Below, piece by piece: positions 1-9,170 of a stretch of DNA of 64,000 bases (its first letter is position 1; every line of letters starts with the position of its first letter). Source of the DNA: Legionella sp. MW5194 (GTDB lineage Bacteria > Pseudomonadota > Gammaproteobacteria > Legionellales > Legionellaceae); NCBI RefSeq assembly GCF_016864235.1, contig NZ_CP045732.1, forward strand, positions 3,064,501-3,128,500, written 5' to 3'. Position numbers and translations under genes: made by a program. Below the pieces are notes generated by a model. That model was not told the DNA's origin. It made no database searches and was given only the letters and a program-made list of their open reading frames with translations.

Positions 1-181
1 TAGTCAGCAGCTTATCAACCAACGCCGCTGCAATCGCTCTAAAACCGCAATCGCCGTGACCGCCGACATCGACAAACGCCGGTTCCTGAAGTTTGACTAT
101 TTTTTTTGAATAAGTCGGGGCCACACCAGCCTGGATGGGCTTGACCCTGGCCGGGTCTCTAAAAAAACTTGATGTACTCAT
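1..181 (-). CDS. OTU-like cysteine protease (putative Dot/Icm effector), 5' part only
   Basis: The first 60 codons of a minus-strand gene run off the left edge of the window. The ATG is at 181-179, with AGAGGTG about 4-10 nt upstream as ribosome binding site. Near residues 38-50 the protein reads DVGGHGDCGFRAIA. This matches the OTU-family active-site loop (D-G-x-C-x-F-R), which would make Cys45 the nucleophile and Asp44 part of the loop. OTU deubiquitinases are eukaryote-like, and several Legionella effectors (the Lot proteins) carry this fold. The catalytic His would lie beyond the window and cannot be checked. A PmrA-like box upstream supports an effector role. The family call rests on one motif, so ubiquitin specificity is inference. 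Confidence 0.6.
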   Translation of the reverse strand, partial: MSTSSFFRDPARVKPIQAGVAPTYSKKIVKLQEPAFVDVGGHGDCGFRAIAAALVDKLLT

Positions 182-210
182 CGCACACCTCTGTGTCGGG
201 TTATTCTTCC

Positions 211-243
211 ATTCTAATCAAACTTGATTAAGGAAATATTAAA
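211..243 (-). promoter_or_regulatory. PmrA-like box and -10 upstream of the OTU-like gene
   Basis: Read on the minus strand, 243-224 is tTTAATATT-TC-CTTAATCAA. This is two TTAAT half-sites separated by two bases, and it resembles the tandem cTTAATatT element that I recall for the Legionella response regulator PmrA. Seven bases downstream is a -10-like TAGAAT (216-211), so the box would sit over the -35 region, as expected for an activator-dependent promoter. The same DNA contains a perfect palindrome with 7-bp arms, TAATCAA/TTGATTA, at 215-230. The second half-site is imperfect (6 of 9). Confidence 0.5.
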
Positions 244-280
244 AGGAATACTGTTTCTTCAATTACCTGAAAGGTAAAAT

Positions 281-1084
281 TTAATCACTTTTCGGGCAAT
301 GGGAGTGAATAAATTGCATAAGCTGCACAAAAAAATCCTTATCCCACAAATTATTATGATCTTTATCTGCAAATTCAATCAATTTTTTAGGTTCTTTGGC
401 TCTTTTATACAAAACCTGCGCCTGTTCAAAGGGAACAATCCTGTCCAAACGCCCATGCAGAATAAGCAGTGGCGCACCAATGTGGTCAATCCGGGATAGG
501 GAATCGAACTTATCCCAGGGCGGCAGCAGAAGCCAGGGATAATGAAATCGAGCCACCGCCGTCATGGATGTGTAAGGGGATTGCAGGATCACGGCGCAAA
601 CGCGGTATTGTTCAGCCAGTTTGGTCGCGACACCGCTGCCTAAGGATTCGCCATAAAGAATCATCTTCTCGCTGGTCACCCCGTCGTTGCGTAAGAAAGT
701 CATCGCCGCCTCCCCATCGCGGTACAGGCCTGCTTCACTCGGGTTGCCAGAATTACCGCCATAACCGCGGTACTCCACCAGCAATACCCCGTATCCGGCA
801 TTTAAAAACCCCGTCACCAACGGCATGCGAAAACCAATATGACCCGCATTGCCGTGTAAATAGAGAATGGTTGGTTTTCCTTTCGCCGCTTTTTTGTACC
901 ACGCGTTTAACTGGAGACTATCTGACGTGATTAATTTAACATCCTGCATACTTTGTGCATTGAAATGCTGTCGACTTGGCATTTGTTTTGCTGGAAAATA
1001 CATAAGATGCCGCTGTAGAAAATACAGAAGTAACATAACCAGAGTGAATACAAAGGCTAGCGCCCAAAGAAACTGTTTCATCAT
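281..1084 (-). CDS. alpha/beta hydrolase, membrane-anchored
   Basis: This is a 267-residue serine hydrolase of the BEM46/YfhR-like alpha/beta-hydrolase group. Residues 6-24 form an N-terminal hydrophobic segment that would anchor or export it. The oxyanion region reads YLHGNAGHIG, the nucleophile elbow is GESLGSG, and the likely acid and base are the Asp in HGRLDRIVP and the His in DKDHNN near the C terminus. AAGGA precedes the tandem ATG codons at 1084 and 1081. Substrate is unknown; members are usually called carboxylesterases or lysophospholipases. It lies on the same strand as the OTU-like gene but is separated from it by that gene's own promoter-like element. Confidence 0.8.
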   Translation of the reverse strand: MMKQFLWALAFVFTLVMLLLYFLQRHLMYFPAKQMPSRQHFNAQSMQDVKLITSDSLQLNAWYKKAAKGKPTILYLHGNAGHIGFRMPLVTGFLNAGYGVLLVEYRGYGGNSGNPSEAGLYRDGEAAMTFLRNDGVTSEKMILYGESLGSGVATKLAEQYRVCAVILQSPYTSMTAVARFHYPWLLLPPWDKFDSLSRIDHIGAPLLILHGRLDRIVPFEQAQVLYKRAKEPKKLIEFADKDHNNLWDKDFFVQLMQFIHSHCPKSD

Positions 1085-1179
1085 TGCGTCCTTAAAAGGC
1101 GAAGTCCTTTACTTTAAAGCAGGGTCTCCATTCAAACAATACACGACCCGGGAGACACTGTACCCAGCAAGGAGATGGT

Positions 1180-1917
1180 ATGGACCGTGTGCGGGAAGAA
1201 GATTTGCTGAGAATAAAGGAATTGCTGCGACATGCCAGTGAATTCATTGCCTATTTTGAACTGGCAGAAGTCAAAATGATGGAGTGGCGGCAGGACATTG
1301 AATCGCAGACGCAAACGCAGCAGCAACAGACACAGGAACAATTACAAAGCCTGCACAAGGAACTTAAAAATTTACACGAGGTATTGACTCAGGCAGGGCT
1401 GCAACGCCTTCGCCAGCATAGTGAACAAACGCTGAAACAGGGAGAAAGTCACCTCCATTCCCTGCAGAAAGCCAGTCAACAAATGCTCGCCGACATGCAG
1501 TCTCAGCATCGGGAATTCACTAAAACCGTCGAAAAAAGTTTAGCACAGCTCGATGATTATGCATTGACAGCAATCCAAAAGATCGGCACCTTGCTGGCTG
1601 ACTATGATGTGCAGCATTTCAAACGGGTAGCGAATGAAAGTTGTGAATACGTGGAAAAGGCAGCCAGTCAGGCTATCACTCAAAGCACGCGCCTGCTTAA
1701 AACCTTTCAATGGCGCGCTGCCGCGTTCGCCTGTTTAACGACCCTGCTAACGGCTTTTGCCGTAGGGTTGTATGTCAACAATGAAATGCCCTGGGAAATG
1801 CACCAGCAGGCGCGCAATGAGCGCGAAGCGGGTAAATTACTGATGAAAGCGTGGCCCATGCTGTCGCAACAGGAAAAAGACAACATCGTTGCCGGCGGCA
1901 AAAGGAACAAATCTTGA
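1180..1917 (+). CDS. coiled-coil protein with one C-terminal membrane segment
   Basis: I do not recognise a named family for this 245-residue protein. AGGAGA stands five bases before the ATG. Residues about 5-170 are strongly heptad-like and rich in Gln, Glu, Leu and Lys, with a Q-rich patch at 42-56, which suggests a long coiled coil. One hydrophobic helix follows at about 179-199, then a short basic tail. It would be a tail-proximal membrane protein with a large cytoplasmic coiled coil. Its stop codon overlaps the start of the DOT1-like gene (TTGA), so the two are probably translationally coupled and may work together. Mobilisation-type accessory proteins also look like this, but no other mobilisation gene is nearby. 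Confidence 0.7.
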   Translation: MDRVREEDLLRIKELLRHASEFIAYFELAEVKMMEWRQDIESQTQTQQQQTQEQLQSLHKELKNLHEVLTQAGLQRLRQHSEQTLKQGESHLHSLQKASQQMLADMQSQHREFTKTVEKSLAQLDDYALTAIQKIGTLLADYDVQHFKRVANESCEYVEKAASQAITQSTRLLKTFQWRAAAFACLTTLLTAFAVGLYVNNEMPWEMHQQARNEREAGKLLMKAWPMLSQQEKDNIVAGGKRNKS

Positions 1918-2612
1918 CCGGCTTAGTCTTTGCCGGCATCACGTCCCTGCTCGCCTTAGCCTGGCCTGCATTCAAACGCCGCCGGCGGCTTTGGCGATGG
2001 CGTCAGACGCTAGCCCTTCACCATCATGCCAAACGATTTAAGGCACTCTACCAGGATGTGGATGGCTTTGCGTTATCCCGCTTAAGCCGAACCCATCAGG
2101 ATGCAATGGAGTACGTTTATGGGGAAATCGAATTTGAACCCTTCATCGCCTTGTTGTCGCTTTGTCACATCACCCCACACACCGTGTTTTATGATTTAGG
2201 CAGCGGTGCCGGCAAGGCAGTCGTTGCCTGTGCCATGGTCTACTCGCCTGGACGCAGTTGCGGAATTGAACTTTTCGATCCACTTCATCAAGCCGCTGAG
2301 GAGCGGCGCATTCAGTTGCAGGCATGGCCTGAGTATGCGCTTAAAGCTAAGCGCATAGAATTCAGACAGGCCGATTTTCTAGCGTCTGATTTGCGTGATG
2401 CTGACTTGATTTTTATTAATTCCACCGCCTTTTTTGGCGATTACTGGCGCAGGATAAGCAGTCATCTGGAACAGTTGAAGCCGGGCACGCAGGTATTAAG
2501 CACCAGCAAACCGCTGGATTCTGCTGCGTTTAACGTGCTCAAAACCACCGTCCTGCAAATGAGTTGGGGACGAGTTACCGCCTATTTACAGCACCGCATG
2601 CACACGAAATAA
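1914..2612 (+). CDS. DOT1-like class I SAM-dependent methyltransferase with N-terminal membrane helix
   Basis: The reading frame is open further upstream, but the best start is TTG at 1914. It overlaps the previous stop as TTGA and follows AAAGGA, giving 232 residues. Residues 2-20 are a hydrophobic helix followed by a very basic stretch (KRRRRLWRWR). Motif I is YDLGSGAGK (93-101). Residues 66-75 (EYVYGEIEFE) and 165-174 (LIFINSTAFF), followed by LKPG and a STSKP segment, closely follow the DOT1 fold, where a YGE loop, a VNN-x-F motif and a KPL segment bind SAM and place the target lysine. Whether it methylates protein lysine is inference; the substrate is unknown. Confidence 0.7.
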   Translation: MTGLVFAGITSLLALAWPAFKRRRRLWRWRQTLALHHHAKRFKALYQDVDGFALSRLSRTHQDAMEYVYGEIEFEPFIALLSLCHITPHTVFYDLGSGAGKAVVACAMVYSPGRSCGIELFDPLHQAAEERRIQLQAWPEYALKAKRIEFRQADFLASDLRDADLIFINSTAFFGDYWRRISSHLEQLKPGTQVLSTSKPLDSAAFNVLKTTVLQMSWGRVTAYLQHRMHTK

Positions 2613-2674
2613 ACGCCTGTCAGGCCGCTGCATTGCATTATTTGGCTAAATCTTGTTACAGTTAATTGATAACA

Positions 2675-2702
2675 TTGAATAATTTATTCTCGGGTCTATA
2701 CT
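2675..2702 (+). promoter_or_regulatory. sigma-70 promoter of ihfB
   Basis: TTGAAT (2675-2680) and TATACT (2697-2702) are separated by 16 bp in an AT-rich stretch about 80 bp before the ihfB start. It is the best -35/-10 pair between the methyltransferase gene and ihfB. Confidence 0.6.
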
Positions 2703-2782
2703 GAATATAAAACAATAAAATAGGCATTACCGGAAGTGCGCTGGTAATGGTAGACCTTAGAACGCGGCTAACCGAGGTGGGT

Positions 2783-3097
2783 ATGATTAAATCGGAACTC
2801 ATTGCAACCCTTGCTGCTGAAATGACACGCCTTCCTGAGAAGCAAGTGACTGACGGCATTAACCGAATTCTCGACTTAATGAGCCAGGCCCTGATTGATG
2901 GGAAACGCATTGAGATTAGGGGATTTGGCAGTTTCTCACTGCATTACCGTCCGCCTCGCAATGCCCACAACCCCAAAACCGGGGAAAAAGTGGTCACTGA
3001 AGCCAAATACAGTCCCCACTTCAAACCCGGAAAAGAGCTTCGTGAACGGGTAGATGCTTCACGAGGCAAGATACCGCTTGCGAAAGAAGACGAGTAA
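2783..3097 (+). CDS. ihfB: integration host factor subunit beta
   Basis: IhfB pairs with IhfA to bend DNA in replication, recombination and transcription. The ATG at 2783 follows GAGGT at a good distance. An in-frame codon upstream at 2747 lacks this and would add 12 unrelated residues. The 104-residue product has the HU/IHF fold with the beta-arm signature [18 protein letters not shown] and the conserved arm-tip segment [10 protein letters not shown]. The MIKSEL N terminus is typical of IhfB and distinguishes it from IhfA. A short acidic C-terminal tail extends it slightly beyond the common 94-100 residues. In Legionella, IHF takes part in life-cycle regulation. Confidence 0.93.
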   Translation: MIKSELIATLAAEMTRLPEKQVTDGINRILDLMSQALIDGKRIEIRGFGSFSLHYRPPRNAHNPKTGEKVVTEAKYSPHFKPGKELRERVDASRGKIPLAKEDE

Positions 3098-3103
3098 CGT
3101 GTT

Positions 3104-3670
3104 TCAGGTTCGCGGCAAGGTAACGCCGGTTTGCCCTTGGTATTTACCGCCCCTGTCGCGATAGGACACGGCACAGACCTCGTCAGACTCCAAAAACAAC
3201 ATTTGCGCAACCCCCTCGTTAGCATAAATTTTAGCGGGCAGGGGCGTGGTGTTAGAAAATTCAAGCGTCACATGCCCTTCCCATTCCGGTTCAAGCGGAG
3301 TCACGTTCACGATTATGCCACAGCGTGCATAGGTGGATTTCCCGAGGCAAATGGTCAAGACATTGCGGGGAATTCGAAAATACTCCACTGTGCGAGCCAG
3401 GGCAAAGGAATTCGGTGGAATAATGCAGACATCGGATTGCACATCAACGAAGCTGTTGGCATCAAAATTTTTAGGATCAACAATGGCAGAATTGATGTTG
3501 GTAAAAATTTTGAATTCATCGGCACAACGCACATCGTAACCATAACTGGAAACACCATAGGAAATAATACGGCCATTTCCCGTTTCCCTTACCTGCCGGC
3601 GCTCATAGGGAGAAATCATGCCTTCTTCCATGGCCATTTTCTCTATCCAGCGATCTGATTTAATTGACAT
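3104..3670 (-). CDS. dcd: dCTP deaminase
   Basis: Dcd deaminates dCTP to dUTP, feeding dTMP synthesis through dUTPase. At 188 residues it has the usual length for the trimeric proteobacterial enzyme. The signature [20 protein letters not shown] and the downstream GHVTLEFSN contain the Ser, Arg and Glu used in substrate binding and catalysis in the family. It converges on ihfB with a 6-bp gap and is transcribed away from the effector-like gene at 3818. Confidence 0.95.
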   Translation of the reverse strand: MSIKSDRWIEKMAMEEGMISPYERRQVRETGNGRIISYGVSSYGYDVRCADEFKIFTNINSAIVDPKNFDANSFVDVQSDVCIIPPNSFALARTVEYFRIPRNVLTICLGKSTYARCGIIVNVTPLEPEWEGHVTLEFSNTTPLPAKIYANEGVAQMLFLESDEVCAVSYRDRGGKYQGQTGVTLPRT

Positions 3671-3817
3671 GGCAACCCTGTATAAATTTTAAAACCGATT
3701 TTCTACCACAAAGCATGCCGCAGGGGAAGGTGTGGCGCCATTTTCAATTAGTCACCATGCGTTGCAATCGCATTTTCTTTATGTTTTATTGTAAAAAAGA
3801 GGCAAGGGGTTTATCGC

Positions 3818-5380
3818 ATGATCTATCTCATCATTTTCCTGTTACTGTGCGCTTTGGCTTACCTGCTAACCCCTCTCATCTTCCCGAGTTACTTTATCAA
3901 AAGTCAGAACCATTCCCTGACAAACGAGGATACGCTGACCCACAACGACCTGCTTCAACTATTAAATTTTTTTGAGTACACCCCTGTGGAAATCGATGGG
4001 GTCTGTCACGGCTTTACACTAAATTGGGCATTGGCTGCGGCGGGTAACTCAGAAAGTTATTTTTTTAATCTGCTAAACACCTTAAGGACGCAGAAGGCTG
4101 TTTTACTTGAGCAATCCAAATCCATCAGCGAAAAGGTAAAAAATCACCAGACGCTGAATAAAAAGGAAATACAAATGGGCGAGTTGCAATCGCTTTTAGG
4201 CCTTATCTGCCTTGCCCAGGATCCGGATGTTTATCACGAGGTGTATAATAAACCGCTGGCGCAAAGTGCGATTAATCCAATCCTTAAAATGATCCGCTAT
4301 CAAAAAACACCGGAACATCAAGCCGTCCAATGCCTGTATCAAAAGACCGTGCCCTGCGCTTCCAAAGCCAGGCTGCAGGAATTCCTGCAGCAACTCCGCC
4401 TGCTGCTCAAACCAGAGGATCATGTTGCCATTCTCGCGGGCAGCGAAGAGCACAGTCTTGGCTTTCGCGTTCATTCCAAAGGATGGCTGTTCATGGATAT
4501 CAATAACCTGTACAGGCAATCAAAACACTACCCGCAACAAATCCTGTCAACGGCAGTCCTCGCAGATCGGTTGTATGAAACGCTTTTTGAAAAGGGCGAC
4601 CATTTCATCCTATCCACCTGTTTTATCGCCAAGCCAAATGCCAGCTTACTGGATCGTTTAAAGAAACTGGATTTAATGTTCCCGGTCACTAAAAAAAACA
4701 TGGCCATCACCAATTCACGCGGTTACGGCTTGCTGCCCATTGCGGCGCAAAGTAATGATGTGCCTACGGTGAGGGAGCTGTTGACGCTCGATAATCAGCA
4801 TGCCTTTCTCAATAAAACTCAGCTTAAGCGTACCTTCTTTTATGCCGCCGCTTATAATCATGCGGCGATTCTCAACATGCTTCGTCGAAAAGCGGGGCTT
4901 GATCTCAATACGCCTTGTGACTCCGACCACAACAGCATGCTGGGTCTCGCCTGTCGGGAAGGGCATATGGAGGCGGTGATTGAATTGCTGCGTGACCCAA
5001 GGGTGGATGTGAATTACCTCAACAAAGAGGGATACACCCCCTTGATGCTGGCTTGCACCTCCGAATGCACAACCACGAACCGCGCGCTTTTTTCAGCCTT
5101 GCTTGAACGCGGAGCCAATACCCTGTCTCCTGACGGTAAGCCCATTGTGGAGCTGGCCGCCTTTTATGATAATCAGGCTGCCGTCGAGGCCATTACCAAC
5201 CATCAAACCTCAACGACACCCAAGGATTCCGCTTCTGCCCTGAGACGGTGCTTAACAAAAGCCTATGGCCACTTTTTTAAAGCCTCTTCCCCGTCCAAGC
5301 CAGAGGGCACAGGTTCACCGGACAGCTGTTCGTTTAGGAACTCAATTTCCGCAACAGATCCCCCAATTCCACAGGCATAG
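3818..5380 (+). CDS. C58-like cysteine protease domain with ankyrin repeats (putative effector)
   Basis: The 520-residue protein starts with a hydrophobic segment (2-22). A papain-fold-like region follows: [11 protein letters not shown] (Cys63), EEHSLGF (His212) and WLFMDIN (Asp227). The order and spacing (Cys with GF and W after it, His before a beta strand, then FxD-N) recall the YopT/AvrPphB C58 peptidases of type III-delivered effectors. From about residue 295 come three or four ankyrin-like helical pairs, clearest at [22 protein letters not shown] and EGYTPLMLA...ALLERGAN. The last 40 residues are Ser/Pro-rich. AAGGGG precedes the ATG. The 3' end runs 47 nt into the convergent slipin gene. 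Secretion by Dot/Icm is inference. Confidence 0.65.
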   Translation: MIYLIIFLLLCALAYLLTPLIFPSYFIKSQNHSLTNEDTLTHNDLLQLLNFFEYTPVEIDGVCHGFTLNWALAAAGNSESYFFNLLNTLRTQKAVLLEQSKSISEKVKNHQTLNKKEIQMGELQSLLGLICLAQDPDVYHEVYNKPLAQSAINPILKMIRYQKTPEHQAVQCLYQKTVPCASKARLQEFLQQLRLLLKPEDHVAILAGSEEHSLGFRVHSKGWLFMDINNLYRQSKHYPQQILSTAVLADRLYETLFEKGDHFILSTCFIAKPNASLLDRLKKLDLMFPVTKKNMAITNSRGYGLLPIAAQSNDVPTVRELLTLDNQHAFLNKTQLKRTFFYAAAYNHAAILNMLRRKAGLDLNTPCDSDHNSMLGLACREGHMEAVIELLRDPRVDVNYLNKEGYTPLMLACTSECTTTNRALFSALLERGANTLSPDGKPIVELAAFYDNQAAVEAITNHQTSTTPKDSASALRRCLTKAYGHFFKASSPSKPEGTGSPDSCSFRNSISATDPPIPQA

Positions 5381-6080
5381 GAAAAATGATGGTGGAATTA
5401 TTTGTCCCGGCAATGGTTGCCAAGGTCTGGAGATAGCGAAGTTGCATGGCTTGCGGTTGCTCGGCCAGCACTTTGGCAGCCTGCAATAATTTTTCTGATG
5501 CCTGCAACTCCCCTTCCGCATGAATGACTTTGGCGCGGCGATCCCGTTCAGCCTCAGCTTGTTTTGCAATTGCACGAATCATGCTTTCATCCAAATCCAC
5601 GTGTTTAATTTCCACATTGGCCACTTTGATGCCCCAGTTATCGGTTTGCGCATCGAGAATGCGCTGGATGTCGCTGTTTAATTGTTCGCGTTCAGCCAGC
5701 ATTTCATCGAGTTCGTGCTGCCCTAAAACGGAACGCAGGGTCGTTTGTGCCAATTGACTGGTGGCCTCAAAATAATTCTCTACCTGAATAATGGCATGTT
5801 TGGGTTCGACAACCCGAAAATAAAGAACCGCATTGACTCTGACTGACACGTTATCACGGGAAATGACATCCTGGCTGGGTATATCCATCACCACGGTGCG
5901 CAAATCCACACGAACCATCTGTTGAACACCCGGAATAACAATAATTAAACCGGGGCCTTTGACCTGCCAGAATCGCCCTAACATAAAAACAACACCGCGC
6001 TCGTATTCACGAAGCACTTTGAAGGTCGAGAGCAACAGCAAGACCAGTATGATTAATGTGAACATCAGAAAGGGTGCCAT
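5334..6080 (-). CDS. stomatin/slipin-like SPFH-domain membrane protein
   Basis: This 248-residue member of the stomatin (band 7) family has one N-terminal membrane hairpin (4-20) and then an SPFH domain with the usual [15 protein letters not shown] and VVEP motifs. A charged helix follows ([20 protein letters not shown]), which drives oligomer formation. The very short C terminus ends in [10 protein letters not shown]. It lies nine bases downstream of the NfeD-type protease gene. The two form the well-known partner pair in which the protease is thought to cleave the stomatin C terminus as part of membrane quality control. Confidence 0.9.
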   Translation of the reverse strand: MAPFLMFTLIILVLLLLSTFKVLREYERGVVFMLGRFWQVKGPGLIIVIPGVQQMVRVDLRTVVMDIPSQDVISRDNVSVRVNAVLYFRVVEPKHAIIQVENYFEATSQLAQTTLRSVLGQHELDEMLAEREQLNSDIQRILDAQTDNWGIKVANVEIKHVDLDESMIRAIAKQAEAERDRRAKVIHAEGELQASEKLLQAAKVLAEQPQAMQLRYLQTLATIAGTNNSTIIFPMPVELGDLLRKLSS

Positions 6081-6089
6081 ACTATTCTC

Positions 6090-7454
6090 CTAATTATCCT
6101 GCTTCTTCACGGCGTTGCTATTTTCCAGTCGTGATTTTTTTTCAGGTTTTATTTCCTTCACTTCCAAAAGCAACCCTTTCGCGGCAATGACCCTTATCTT
6201 CTTATTCTTGCCTATGGGTTGCGACGCGTGCACATTCCATATTTCCCCTCGAATCACAGCTTGCCCCTGTAAATCAATATCCTCCATCGCTCTACCCTCT
6301 GCACCCACGAGCATGGCCGTGCCGTGCTGAACTTCATGACGCCGTGACTTGATGGCCATTCCAAGCAGAGTAAACAGCACCAGGATATTGACAGCCGCCA
6401 TGGCACAAATAGCAGACCAGGCGACTTGGTAGCTTTGATGGTCAGTATCAATTAACAGGATAGACCCAAAAATAAAGGCGGCGCTGCCGCCAATGCCCAA
6501 CGCACCAAAACTTAGGGAAAATGCCTCGGCTATAATAAAAACGATACCGAGCAGGATTAAGCCCAAACCGGCGTAACTGACAGGCAACAACTGCAACGCA
6601 TACAAAGCCACGAGCATGGCAATCGCTCCAATGACACCAGGCAATACAAACCCCGGGTTCATTAACTCGAAAAAAATGCCATAAATGCCTAAAAGCAACA
6701 GAAGGTAGGCAATCGTGGGTTCGGTGATAATCAAAAGCAATTGCGTACGCCAATCCGGATGAATGCGTTCAATGGTGTTATTTTCAGTTTCCAATTGAAT
6801 TTTCATGCCGTTTTGCATCACCACTTGCCCCTGCAATTGCTGTAACAAATCTTTCTCACTGTCAGCAATGAAATTGATGACACCCGCCTGTAATGCTTCC
6901 TGTGCGGTCATGGTGGCGGCATCGGTGACGGCTTTTTCAGCAAATCGGGGGTCCCGTCCGCGCAACTGTGCCAGGCTGCGGATATAGGCCTGTGCGTCAT
7001 TGGTTATTTTTTTGCCCATCGTTGAGGTATTTTTTTTATTGCCGGTGCTCTTGTTTTCCCCACCGATCTGGACCGGGCTTGCCGCGCCCAAATGCGTACC
7101 CGGTGCCATCGCCGCCAAGGTACTCGCATAAAGAATATACGTGCCGGCGCTCGCCGCCCTGGCGCCGTTAGGAGCCACATACGCAACCACCGGTGTTTTA
7201 GACGAAAGAATAGTCTGAACAATGAGACGTAAGGATTTATCCAATCCACCTGGGGTATTGAGGCGCAGAATAATTAATGATGCTTTGTCGGCCTGAGTGA
7301 TGCCGCGATGAATATAATCCGCCATGGCAGGGCCAATCGCTCCTTCTACATCAAGGACAATCATTTTTGCAGCGTAGGTGATGGTCGGAATAAGCAACAG
7401 CGTTAAACAAATAGCCCACTTCACAAGAAAGGCACGTCGTTTGCGCGGGTTCAT
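6090..7454 (-). CDS. NfeD/ClpP-class membrane serine protease
   Basis: The start is set at the ATG at 7454 (MNPRKRR), which has AGGA about eight bases before it. An in-frame ATG 39 bases upstream lacks a good site. The product is 454 residues. A signal peptide (about 8-29) leads to a periplasmic ClpP-like domain with the nucleophile in ARAASAGTYI (Ser102) and a likely catalytic Lys near 149 before the NDAQAYIRSLA helix. Four or five membrane helices follow, then a C-terminal NfeD OB-fold (from about 390). It belongs to the long NfeD class paired with slipins, and the slipin gene is immediately downstream. Confidence 0.9.
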   Translation of the reverse strand: MNPRKRRAFLVKWAICLTLLLIPTITYAAKMIVLDVEGAIGPAMADYIHRGITQADKASLIILRLNTPGGLDKSLRLIVQTILSSKTPVVAYVAPNGARAASAGTYILYASTLAAMAPGTHLGAASPVQIGGENKSTGNKKNTSTMGKKITNDAQAYIRSLAQLRGRDPRFAEKAVTDAATMTAQEALQAGVINFIADSEKDLLQQLQGQVVMQNGMKIQLETENNTIERIHPDWRTQLLLIITEPTIAYLLLLLGIYGIFFELMNPGFVLPGVIGAIAMLVALYALQLLPVSYAGLGLILLGIVFIIAEAFSLSFGALGIGGSAAFIFGSILLIDTDHQSYQVAWSAICAMAAVNILVLFTLLGMAIKSRRHEVQHGTAMLVGAEGRAMEDIDLQGQAVIRGEIWNVHASQPIGKNKKIRVIAAKGLLLEVKEIKPEKKSRLENSNAVKKQDN

Positions 7455-7533
7455 ACAACATCCTGTTTGTCTCCCATCCATTAAGCATAGCATTAACCCT
7501 GCTTTGTTATGGGGATTACCAGGGTAGACGGCT

Positions 7534-7553
7534 GGCCAGCCCTAAGGCTGGCC
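7534..7553 (-). terminator. GC-rich stem-loop after the LbtU-like gene
   Basis: GGCCAGCC and GGCTGGCC form an 8-bp perfect stem around a CTAA loop just past the stop of the porin gene. There is no U-tract after it in the minus direction, so it may be a 3'-end stabiliser or a Rho-assisted end, not a classical terminator. Confidence 0.4.
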
Positions 7554-7559
7554 TCATCA

Positions 7560-9158
7560 TTAGAAGAAAACACCAATCTGAGCAACCACGGTATCGGCTG
7601 TTTTACCCGTACCTACCGTATTGGCATTGATTACGCCTGGAGGAGCGATACCGTTGGCAAAATCACCACTGCGGTAGTCAATGTCATGGCGGTATTCAAG
7701 ACTTTCTACCGTGTCTTTCCAGAGGGAAATATTGAAAACCGTGCTGATGCGTTCCCTCGGTAAATTGAGTGCCAGTGTGTCTTTAGACCATTGATAACCC
7801 AATGCCAATGAGGCGGGCTTATCAAAGGCTTTGAATGTCACGCCTCCTTCAATCTGTGCGGCCTGCGGTTTTGCGCCTCGGCCGTTAAAACTTAAGGCAT
7901 TGGGATTGAATGCTTTGGTCGCGCCGACCCATTCTAAAGCCAGGGTATATCGATCGAAACTCACATTACCATGAATATTAAAGGCGGGTACTTTGCCCAC
8001 GGCTTCGGAACCATTGGTAATTGAACCAAAGCCGCCAAAGGTGGTTCCTGCGGGGGAGCCCGTATTCTGCATACCGCCGGCGTCGGCAATAGTACCAAGG
8101 TATCCGGCACCGATCTCGCCAGTGACATCACCCTGTTCCAGCGTATAACCGGCGTTGACGCCACCTACACCATCACGTCCCAGGGTGGTATCAGAACGGA
8201 AGGCGTAAGCCTGGGTATAAGGACCTGTACCCTGTTGGGATTTATAACCCAGGATAATCGGTCTGGCTTTGGTGCGCGCCATGATCATGGTAATGGGCGA
8301 ACTCACCATGGCGCTTGCATACTTGCCAAAGGGAACAAATAACTGACCTGCGGTAAAATAGAAGGGCGATTTGTCCAGATTACCAATGTTGACAAAGCCC
8401 AGGTTCAAATCAAAGGATGAATTGGCGACGCGCTGATTGCTGAGATCGGGCGGTGATTCATCATAGGCAATGCCGATAAACGCTTCCACCATGTCGTTTA
8501 AGGCAGCGGCAACATCCAGCTCACTGGATCCCAAGGTAATATCACCCTGTGAATTTCCAATGAAAGGCCTCGAGAGTGTGGCGACGGGTTCCGTTTTACC
8601 ACTGATGGCAATAATGGGCATGGTAGGGACAGGATAGCCAATTCGCTCATAGGCGCGGTAAAGGCGTCGACGCTGCTGCATTAAACGAATATCGCGGTTA
8701 ATACTGGAAATATTAACAATGTAATCGGAGCCATCAAAGGCAGGCCGGTCACCAAGGTAGGGCGAGGTCACAACGGGCGTACCGGCAATGTAGGTCAATA
8801 CTCGCTCATCGGCAACCAATGCGGTTGGGTAAAAGCCGATGGATTCTGGATGACTGTCAATGGTATGCACGCTGAGCAGGCTGCTATGGAATGACAGAGG
8901 GCCTTCTCGGGGTATCGGTTTGGTTGGATTAGCCGTCGTTGCAGGCGATTGGCCGGCTGGTTTTTTACTGGGTTTGGGGATTTCCGCCGGTTGTGTGGAT
9001 TGCGCGACCACCTGCTTTTGCAGTGTGTTAATCTGATCCTGAAGTGCTTTCGTCTGCTTTTGAAGGCGTTGAATTTCTTGCAACAGGTCCTTATCCGCTA
9101 CAGCAAAACCCGGGCTGGCTAAGGCAGCCAGGGCTAAAAATAATACTTTGTGTTTCAC
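7560..9158 (-). CDS. LbtU-like siderophore porin
   Basis: This 532-residue outer-membrane protein has a signal peptide (1-21) and then a short coiled coil (LLQEIQRLQKQTKALQDQI, about 25-50) and a Pro/Lys-rich linker. A long beta-barrel with alternating aromatic strands ends in VAQIGVFF, the terminal Phe being the usual barrel signal. This arrangement fits the Legionella LbtU family, a TonB-independent receptor for the siderophore legiobactin. Several Legionella genomes carry paralogues, so which ligand this one handles is open. Two copies of TGATTATAA precede it. I see no clear Fur box. Confidence 0.75.
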   Translation of the reverse strand: MKHKVLFLALAALASPGFAVADKDLLQEIQRLQKQTKALQDQINTLQKQVVAQSTQPAEIPKPSKKPAGQSPATTANPTKPIPREGPLSFHSSLLSVHTIDSHPESIGFYPTALVADERVLTYIAGTPVVTSPYLGDRPAFDGSDYIVNISSINRDIRLMQQRRRLYRAYERIGYPVPTMPIIAISGKTEPVATLSRPFIGNSQGDITLGSSELDVAAALNDMVEAFIGIAYDESPPDLSNQRVANSSFDLNLGFVNIGNLDKSPFYFTAGQLFVPFGKYASAMVSSPITMIMARTKARPIILGYKSQQGTGPYTQAYAFRSDTTLGRDGVGGVNAGYTLEQGDVTGEIGAGYLGTIADAGGMQNTGSPAGTTFGGFGSITNGSEAVGKVPAFNIHGNVSFDRYTLALEWVGATKAFNPNALSFNGRGAKPQAAQIEGGVTFKAFDKPASLALGYQWSKDTLALNLPRERISTVFNISLWKDTVESLEYRHDIDYRSGDFANGIAPPGVINANTVGTGKTADTVVAQIGVFF

Positions 9159-9170
9159 AACCGATACTCC

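Noticed and set aside
469..930. Plus-strand frame opposite the alpha/beta hydrolase
   Set aside because: Arg/Pro-rich, no start signal; the hydrolase on the other strand has all catalytic motifs.
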